Positions 56,077 to 64,000 of a DNA stretch of 64,000 nt are shown here, piece after piece. Made by a program: the position numbers and the translations under genes. Origin of the DNA: Mycocentrospora acerina. Taxonomy: Eukaryota > Ascomycota > Dothideomycetes > Pleosporales. The stretch's first letter is position 1; every line of letters starts with the position of its first letter. The stretch lies in the NCBI GenBank assembly GCA_022701365.1, contig JAKUHH010000151.1, positions 153,001 through 217,000 on the forward strand, in the 5' to 3' direction. Under the pieces are notes generated by a model. It made no database searches. It saw nothing but the letters and a program-made list of their open reading frames with translations, and was not told the DNA's origin.

Positions 56077-59000
56077 AAACACGTCAACCAGGCAGCTGGA
56101 TACTATCCACAAGTTGGAAAAAAAGACACATCTAGGTGTAGACTTTGGTGTTGACCAACTTCTCCTTGATACCCCAACACCAACACACTTTTTCCTTTCT
56201 CACAATAGCAACTGCAATACAGCGAATAGAACACGAATAGGATAGAATATAATGCATACACATGAAAAAAACACTCTCAATCAACACTTCACTCATTTCT
56301 ATTTGCTGAGTCACTGTCTCCAACATTCGATATACATCCATGTTCTCCTCTTCTCCTCTTCTCCGGGTACCCAGGACAATTCGTCCGGGACAATACTATA
56401 TACTAGTCCACCCATCCCTACGACTCCACACCCTGATACCCGCTTCTTCAAAGTTCCATCAAAGCCGCCGACATCCACGGCTCCGGTCGGAACGCCCCGT
56501 GCTCTTGGCTGAGACGGGAGACAAGTTGGAAGGTTGGGCATGTATTTTGAATCTTGGTTTGCTTGATTTACTGCATGTTTGTGTTGGGGCGGTTCGGGAT
56601 ACTGGGGCCGGGAGAAGGGAACTTGCTGACGAATAAATAATGTATATGAACATATATATATATGCATTAGTAGTACATACATACCACAGAAGTCATCACC
56701 AAATAGCAGACATGTTCTCCAAAAAAAAATGAACACAGAAAAACACCAGTTCCTCGCATAGTCATGGTCACTCACGTTTAACGGAAATTCAAGATCAAAA
56801 ATGTGCTTCTCATGTTTAGTGTGTGCGGGGAGGGCGTTACCCTCTAGTTTGCGAGAAGCCGGACACATCCTAAGAATTACGAATCTGGAGAAAAAGCGTT
56901 AACACTTGACTACCATGCTTTGGGAAACATCTAAACTTAGTGGTGCATAGGTAGGTAGCACTGCCCCGCTGTGGAATCGTTACGAGTGGTTAATATTCTG
57001 CAGCGTTTTAGGGACTACTGTCGTGTATTACAGCCTAAAGAATTGATTGCGTATGGAGCGACACTGACATGTGTGTTGTTGAGCTTTCGAAACAAACGTC
57101 ATCGCCTCGCTTGATCCAATAATGATCGGGTCGGACAGCCACTTTTACCCCCGACAACTCTGTTGAACTCGTACGAAGCGTTTTAAAAAAAAAAGTCCGA
57201 GCAGAGCTGATCCAAAGCCACAATGCACGACTTGAATCAAGTGTTCTCATTCGTCATTCGTGGAACGAGCTGAGCATTAGCGCTAATATCACGCATCTGC
57301 ATAAACAGATTCCATTTTTAAGATTTTCAGTTCTGACTTGTATGTACAAACTTGAGATCTGCATCTACCGACCGAAGAAGAGCCAAGTGTCGTATACCGT
57401 AAGCGGGAGCGGGAGTTGTCAGCGGAGCGGAATTATAGAACCGTTAGTTCATCGAGGCGATAGGCGCCGAAGGGGACAACGGCTTGACTGCGGGGAAAAG
57501 GCGCCAATGGACCTGGATGAGCGATTTGTAAGAGCAGTGGAAAAAAATTCCAACTGCCGACCTACGGGTGCTCAAGTCTGAGGCAGTGTTCCCAGCTTCC
57601 AAGGATTTGGCATCTGGTCTTTCACACTACACCGCCGCTTTTCAAAATGATGTGCGCATGAAAATCCTACCGATGATACTTCCGCAGATCACCCAGGTTC
57701 GGAGAATGGGCGCGTATTCAAGCATCATTGTTATCTCAGCTTTCGAATCGGCGACCGCTCAGTGTCCCATGTCGACATTGTGTGTTTGCAAGCACACTCT
57801 CATTTGCTGGACATGCCGCCCAGCATAGCCTCCTTCACAGGCACTGGGCACGGATCCCGCACAACGTGCCCTGACAGGTGACCCCGCCGAGAGTACAGCC
57901 GACGCAAATTACCATGCAACAACATGTTGACCAGGGTCCAATGCGAGGATACCCAACGCTGCCCAGAAAGGCAAGACGCTTCCATCTTGGATCCGATACA
58001 TGCAGCACTATCGCTTGGTATGGAATAGTGAATGGAACTTGCAAAGCCGATCCGAAACTGGAGGATGCTTCCCAGAAGAGATCTCACCCTTGCAAGCCTT
58101 GCTCTGACGGATGCTATCATCCATGTTACTAGAGCGATATCAATCCCATGTTTGTTGGTACGCTACGTGGGCGACTGAATCGTACAGGCAGAAGACGATG
58201 CCAACCGTTGGAGGTAGCCCGTTACGGGTAACAACCACTACCAATGTAACATGAGACAATGTAGTCTTGAGCTTGAAATCGCGCTACTACGGTTTACAAT
58301 CCCTCAGGCATTGGACCTCCCACAACGGGTTCTACCAACCCGTTAGAACGTGCATGCAGCAGACTGCGCTTCCAACGGGGACCGGGGACCTCCCGAACAG
58401 ACGGTGTGGACTTTACTAGAATGAGTAGGTACAGTAGGTACATGACGTCTCTGCTATCAGCATCTATCCCTGCTGCGTGAAGAAGCAGTCCGGTGTCGGG
58501 TCTTCCATACTTGGAACTTTGGTGATTGGAAAACGCCACACGCCATACATCGTTGAAACCAAGGATGTCACGTCTCCAACTGATGGTGAACAGGAGGAAA
58601 TTGTGGCGCCCCCTGGTAAATGATCATCATATGATCAATCAAGAAAGCCTAGGTTTTGCAGAAAGCCTGGGTTTTGCGAAAAGCCCTAGAACTACCTGCC
58701 TTAGCAAGCAACAAGGTGCATCTCTGTATACATCCGTGACAGGTGATTGTGGACTGTTAGCGGCCTCCTTTAATGAGAGATGGTCGATAACTCTGCATGG
58801 TTCTATACGGTGAACAATGTCTCCAGTCCGTCGTACGACAGTGACCTTTCATGGAAAACATGGTACAAGGATCACTCTGTTGGTGCGGGCTTTTTTACCA
58901 CACACCTATCGCAGGCCAAGGATTCACAGACGATCGGGTCAGTAAACTCCGGGAACAGAACACTACCAAGACAGACTGCTAAGCTCTTCGGGGACGAGTC

Positions 59001-61146
59001 GGAATGTTCCGACTGGACGCAGCCCTACCACCATTTGGAATTCAGGAAAAGGCAAGGCAGTGCTGCATCCAGGTAGTGTGGTCGATGCGAGTGAAACGAC
59101 GGGGTTGCCGACCGTTGGAAAGAGGAAAGCGTAGATGAGTCGGTCCGAACAGGGGTACATTTGATCAACACCAACGGTCGCAAGCATTCCAAGGCGCGAT
59201 AATCGCCACGCACTGAAGATCGACGAGTCGGGATACACGTGAAGTAAATCCTCATTTTAATAGGAGTTCGTGTGAATGGCCTGCTAGGGTGTCCGTGGCC
59301 ATCCCCTATCATACGCAATGCTGTTACTAGCCGCTGTCGACATCAAGATCTTCAACAATCTTTCTAGTCCAGGAACGGATGCGTGGTTCGAGCGCTTCGA
59401 TGAGCTTGCCTTGCGATGTCGTGCATGAGGCTGTTGTCGTTGAGGTAGCACAAGAGAGAGAACGAAGGCCAAATGCGAGTACGAGACCAGTAGAGCGAAT
59501 TAAACTTCCACTCGACGTCACACGTCCAGATGTGCTTGGCGAGACTCGAATAGAGCAAAGTCACTCCTCCAAGTCTTAGCATCTTCAAGGCTGTTTTGAC
59601 ATCGCATTTGCCACGCAAGCACGGGCACAGCAACGGTATCCACCGCAATCTTCAGCCTCATTGCACATCACCTGCACCAGGTCCGTGATGCACAGTACCT
59701 CAGTCCAGCATGGCTTGGCGCCTATGGGAATCTCTAGCCCACGAACCAGGCTCTTCCCAGTGCTCAGCTGTCAGGAATCCTTCGCTCCACACATGGGGGG
59801 AAAGTGACGCGAACGGTGTATAGAAAAAGGAGGTTAGCGCTCTGCGGGCCGACCCAAATGATGAAGCATGACCAGAACTCAAACCCTGAGTCGCGGACCA
59901 TGAAAGCCATGAAAAAAGACTCTAACACAAGCAGAGAACGCAATGTAAAACGAGCCGCCAAGTAGTCTCAAGAGAATTTGTTTGGCAAACATGCCAGTCG
60001 CATGATGTTGGATGGTACGATGTTTCAAAGGAAACATGTTTGTCTCAGCCCGGATAGAGTTCATATATGAGCTCGAACGCGCGTACATTAACGTGCTTCG
60101 TGAAACAAGCACCATCCCGCTTGGCCTCTTCACCATTCCCTGCATTGCTGGCGCATGGGCCCCTCAGCCTTGTACCTCATTATCGCACCAAGACCCCAAA
60201 TTTGGTCCCAGCCTCGTCGAAATCTTGGAACACACAGGCACCCGGGCAACTTCCGCGCGCAGTGATCGACTTGACGTCCATGACATCTTGCCTCATTTCG
60301 ACCCGTTACCCTGGTGGGCCGAGCGGTTGCACCTCCACGGATGTGGGCATGGTTCCGTAGTTCTTAAGAAACGTGACCGCATTCGTGCCATTGGTTCTTG
60401 GAAAATGTTACAAGGAGTCCCTGGACTAGCAGTCTCGCGGACGTATCTCGAAACTGCGTAGTGTGCCCAGAAACACATGACGTTGTGGAAGGAACCGGGT
60501 TCGGCGATCGTGGCAGGAGTCGTTTCCCCACGCGGAACGGCGTAGGGAGATATCCGTCAAGAGAAGGTGCCGTTGCCGGACGAACGACCGGGTCACTGCG
60601 CCATGCGACTGTTAGACGTTTATTCAAGGCTGACAGGACCCTGGTTTGTAATTCAGAAACGGTGCACTTGGTCCAGACCATAATGGTTGTTAAGGTTCGA
60701 TTAGATATGCCACGCTCCTTGCTCCATGTTCCCTGCGCCTCGTGCCTAATCCCTTGTACCAGACGCCAAGATTCCGTTTGAGCAACCAGAAAAGCCAAGA
60801 GCGTTGGTCAGCCAACTGGTCCAGATAGCCTACTTCGAATATCTACTCCTATTGTTACATCCTGACAGCTGATACTGTCGACGAGGCTGACTATGAACTC
60901 TGCCGAGTTGCCAAGTAGACTCTCCGCGTCACGATCGTTAACGATCCAAGGACGTCAAAATACGCCTTGCACGCGTCGGTCTATGTGGCTTAGCCAGCTC
61001 TCTGCGTGCGCCTTGTACCCCAACTTGACAGACATTGGCCATCATGCTCCTCCTCCTCCTCCTCCTCCTCTTCCTCCTCTTGGGTTCCTGGCGCTGACCT
61101 ATGGTCAAATTTATGACGTATTACCTAAGAATTCCTTGGCCTTGTT
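56077..61146. other. Five-kilobase stretch without a supportable gene
   Basis: All frames are short and lack recognisable domains, and no splice model I tried gives a longer product. GC content is not lowered, so strong RIP damage is unlikely. A short tandem repeat lies at 58643-58688 and a TCC run near 61043-61080. It may hold relic genes, non-coding RNA or regulatory DNA for the Zn2Cys6 gene's 3' side. Confidence 0.5.
58643..58688. repeat. 18-bp tandem repeat, 2.5 copies
   Basis: Unit GAAAGCCTAGGTTTTGCA, then GAAAGCCTGGGTTTTGCG, then a partial third copy. Confidence 0.8.
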
Positions 61147-63475
61147 TCACTGCTTGAACATCATAGTAGGATCCACCGGATAGCCAGAAACGGTAAATCT
61201 AGGATCGTATGCTGTAGGATTTACACCAACGTGATGGCTCATGTGCCCGTGCGTAGAATGCGACGATGGTAGCTGAACAGGAGGGTGTCCAAGAATTTGC
61301 GAGTGCGAATGCGACTGCGACATTGGGGGCTCGTATGGTCCAGGCGTGGCAGAGTTACTTCTATGATCGGACCCGGAAGAGTGAGAAGTGCCATGCGATG
61401 AAGAAGCGTACAATGATAGATCCTCAACGTGGCTAGTAGGTACTGGCATCATTGATTGCTGAGAGGTTGCAAATGGAAGCTGAGCGCCTGTCTGGGCAGC
61501 AATCCGGCGCACCAATTCATTAGACGGATAGGCTGGAGATGTCATGGCTGGCAGCGACGAGAAATCGTCGACAACATTTGAAGGGACAGTCCCAGTCCCA
61601 GGAGCGGGGAGACCCATGGCAGTGGGGATATTCTGGGGAAGGTTCAGCGACCGGGGTAAGGGTAAGTTGGGCAAGACTTCAGAGAGCTTGGCGAGGAGGA
61701 GTGGCAGGTAGCGTGCCTGCCCACCACGAAGAGTGGAGATGAGCGTCAAAAAGCGTGAAACGTAATCGCGAGGGCCTAGTGCAAACGCGTCCGGTGAAAA
61801 CGACGTGCAAGCAACTACATCTGTTAGGCAGCAAGCGATGTCGAATAGCTTTTCGATCTGCATTAAGTGTCAGCCCAATGTGCTTCTAGGAATAGTCGCG
61901 CCAGAAAAGGAGAAGAACAGCTGAAGTGCATGGACGAAATCGGAACAAGGAAGGTATTTGCTCTTGGAGCGAGCGTCAGAGGTTGACGTTGGCGGAGTGG
62001 GGCGGAGATGCAAGTCGTGACAGGGATCGTTAGATCGAGTCGACTCGTGGATCTGGGTAGGAACGAAGTGGAAATTTTGAGCAGAGCGAAAAATTCAAGG
62101 AGTGACTTACCAATCCCACGCCGTGTATTTCCATTGCTGGTTGTGAAAATTGATGCGTCATTGTGAGCAGGTCCCTAGAAATTTGAATAGGGTATTTGAA
62201 AGTTACAGCAGTGTCATTTGAAACACTGCTTACAAGGCCTTGGCAAACGCAAAGCTGCCACACCATTGCGCGTAGCCATTGTTGAGTAACGCGAATCTCG
62301 ACTGCTTGGGCCTCGGTGCACTCGAGATAGGACGGAACTGCTTCTGAAAGTTGTTGTTGCAATTGTGAAATCCATGTGGGGTTCACGTGCGAATGGACTC
62401 TGTTCCAGAGGTTGATGAATGTGTCGTCGATGGTTTTGTACAAGTTGATCATGAGCTCCAGTCCGACCGCAACCGGTCTATCGGAAGGCACCTCATCCAA
62501 GGATGGGGGATGAATAGTCGGATAAAGTGAGATCGGACGGTGTTTATGAAGTGCATACGTCCTGCCAAGTTTGTGAGCTGGAGAGTTTGCAGCGGAGTCT
62601 CCCTTGTAGAACATACCTTTCTGCCATGAAAAGGAGCCAATAGAGTACTCGTTTCCGAGAAATGTCAAGGGGGTCATGCTTGTACGTCTCCTCGTCATGC
62701 ATTCCAAGAAGTTGCGCCTGCGTCGTTGCTTCCCGAAGGTAGGACCAGGCTGTGTTCTCTTTTGCCAACCCAAAGTAGCTTCCGTAGTAGAACCAAGATG
62801 TCAAGACTGTGAGATGCGTAGGGTTCTCGCGGTAATCATAGTCTTTCCGTAAACGAACTGATTCCTCAAGAAGGACATGCCCATAGCCAACATTTGATGT
62901 CTGAGCAAACTCGGGACGTAGTAAGACGCTGGGCGACAGCTTCATGTTGGCTTGTATCATTACGTAGGCACAAAGAGCAACAATCATGCAGTAAGCTTCT
63001 GTGGACCGGTCCATATTTACAGCTGCCTCTTGCGCCCTTTGGCGATGCAAAACAGGCTGTGAAGGATAAACGTGGGTAAAGAAGAACTCTAGGCAGTTTT
63101 CGACAAGTCCTGGGGGTAGTAGACCAGGTGTGCGAACGAGTTGAGAGGACAATGAACGTGCATCGTAGCTCAGTTCTGAGGGAAACCCTGCAGCGAGTTG
63201 GGCATTGCGTTGGTTTTCGCGAAGTTCAGAAAGAACCTTTGCCCTACTGCCTTTGGGTCCTTTTTTCTGTGGGATAGCATTATATGTGCACGCAAGGCCT
63301 GCGGAGACACAATTCTTGCATGGATTTGTTCCCTCGCCGATGCACTTGACCTTTCTTCGATGACAACTGTGTAGCACAATGTGAGCGGGGAGGACGAATG
63401 GTGACAGCAGTGTACGAACCTGTCGCAAGCCCGCTTCACCGGCGCGGTGGTGGTGGTTGAGTTGTTGGAGGACAT
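61147..63475 (-). CDS. Zn2Cys6 transcription factor, COL-26/BglR/AmyR-like
   Basis: Fungal nuclear regulator. Exons 63475..63420, 63366..62617, 62561..62111 and 61857..61147 give 655 aa. The zinc cluster has Cys at 17, 20, 27, 35, 38 and 45 (ACDSCHRRKVKC and PCKNC), split by the first intron after ACD. It is followed by NAIPQKKGPKGSRAKVLSEL, a linker I recall from the COL-26/BglR/AmyR regulators of starch and sugar use. A fungal-specific transcription-factor homology domain covers ~90-400 (TEAYCMIVALCAYVMIQANM; SWFYYGSYFGLAKENTAWSY). The C-terminus is His/Ser/Pro-rich (MSQSHSHSQ) and probably an activation region. The third intron, 253 bp, is longer than the rest and might hide a small exon. 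Target pathway is inference. Confidence 0.88.
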
Positions 63476-64000
63476 GATGATAGAGTAGTGAGCTAGTGGA
63501 GGAGGCTCTTGGTCTCCGCGTGGAGTGGTAGACTGTTGCCGAGCGGATCCGTTGGTACTATTAGTACACTGAACATGTTGCGTGTATGGTCGGGGACATG
63601 TTCTTGTGTCATTGATCGATAGTGAACGCTCATTCACAACCTTGACAACCGACGAGCCAAGCGTCAAAGCGTCGAAGCTGCAGCTTGGGCTAAGCTAGTG
63701 GCTTCCGCCGCATCTACAGGGATAGGTGGTCTAGCATGCGAATCCAATGACGGCCGATGGAGCAGTGGCCTGCACCCCTGATTCCACGAGCGGGAAATAA
63801 ATTCCGCAAGGAAGTGTTTGGTAGTAAGTCAAACGCATACCACACGGATGCAGGCCATGGAGCTTGGACGGTCTGCTGGGCTGGAACAGGCCTGACGACA
63901 CATCCCAGGCTGACCGCTGGGTATGAGTAATTCGACAGCGATGGCACGGCCGGTTCCTTCGAGCGCTGCGGGAGTGCGTTTTTTGGTGCTCGTGTTCACT
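63476..64000. other. Upstream region of the Zn2Cys6 gene
   Basis: 525 bp to the window's end. It holds the promoter and leader of the transcription-factor gene. No other gene is visible, though a divergent gene could start beyond the edge. Confidence 0.4.

Noticed and set aside
59340..60145. Fragments on the minus strand faintly like a cytochrome P450 N-terminus (RVFFHGFHGPRL) and helix (QGKLIEALEPRIRSW)
   Set aside because: Too short, in different frames, and no heme-binding motif found downstream.
61147..63475. Secondary-metabolite cluster around the Zn2Cys6 factor, esterase and MFS
   Set aside because: No PKS, NRPS, terpene synthase or P450 gene in the window; the three genes are far apart and separated by housekeeping genes or gene-free DNA.

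Overview
The window is nuclear DNA of a filamentous ascomycete (Pezizomycotina; a Dothideomycetes/Pleosporales-like fungus is my best guess). The evidence is short GT-AG introns (mostly 45-100 bp), compact genes on both strands, roughly 50% GC, and typical fungal genes: Elongator ELP6, the PIKfyve-type kinase FAB1, a cAMP phosphodiesterase, ATG29, ADE1, mitochondrial IleRS, ILV1 and a Zn2Cys6 regulator. Order and family are inference; there is no rRNA or other taxonomic marker. All splice models were built by hand from splice signals and reading frames.

0-16 kb: a 5'-truncated coiled-coil protein, an RNA-dependent RNA polymerase of the RNA-silencing type with an N-terminal RRM-like segment, ELP6, the ribosomal protein eL37 gene split into four coding exons, a secreted type-B carboxylesterase and an unrecognised five-exon gene with SPL repeats and a polybasic tail. 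16-20 kb: a large protein on the minus strand whose N-terminal region looks like the TPP1/Est3 OB fold of the telomere shelterin complex.

20.5-23.7 kb: the only clear accessory patch. It has simple repeats, a low-GC stretch with a 260-bp direct repeat, and a Ulp1-like (C48) protease relic broken by TAG codons. I read it as a decayed mobile element, compatible with RIP damage.

23.8-36.7 kb: intronless FAB1 (2,409 aa) and, after a 2.4-kb GC-rich low-complexity spacer, the class I cAMP phosphodiesterase. 36.7-38.9 kb is microsatellite-rich and includes about 437 bp of perfect (CTA)n.

38.9-56 kb: an unknown acidic-tailed protein, ATG29 (with a 10-nt microexon) divergent from ADE1, mitochondrial IleRS convergent with ILV1 (whose single intron is a 20-bp minisatellite), an MFS transporter divergent from an HGGG-type hydrolase, and an unknown 398-aa protein. 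56-61 kb holds no gene I can support. 61.1-63.5 kb encodes a Zn2Cys6 factor resembling the COL-26/BglR/AmyR group.

Most genes are housekeeping and do not form a cluster. The most unusual items are the Ulp1-relic element, the ILV1 intron minisatellite, the ATG29 microexon, the giant CTA tract and the unresolved frame switch in the TPP1-like gene. I found no convincing new multi-gene system.
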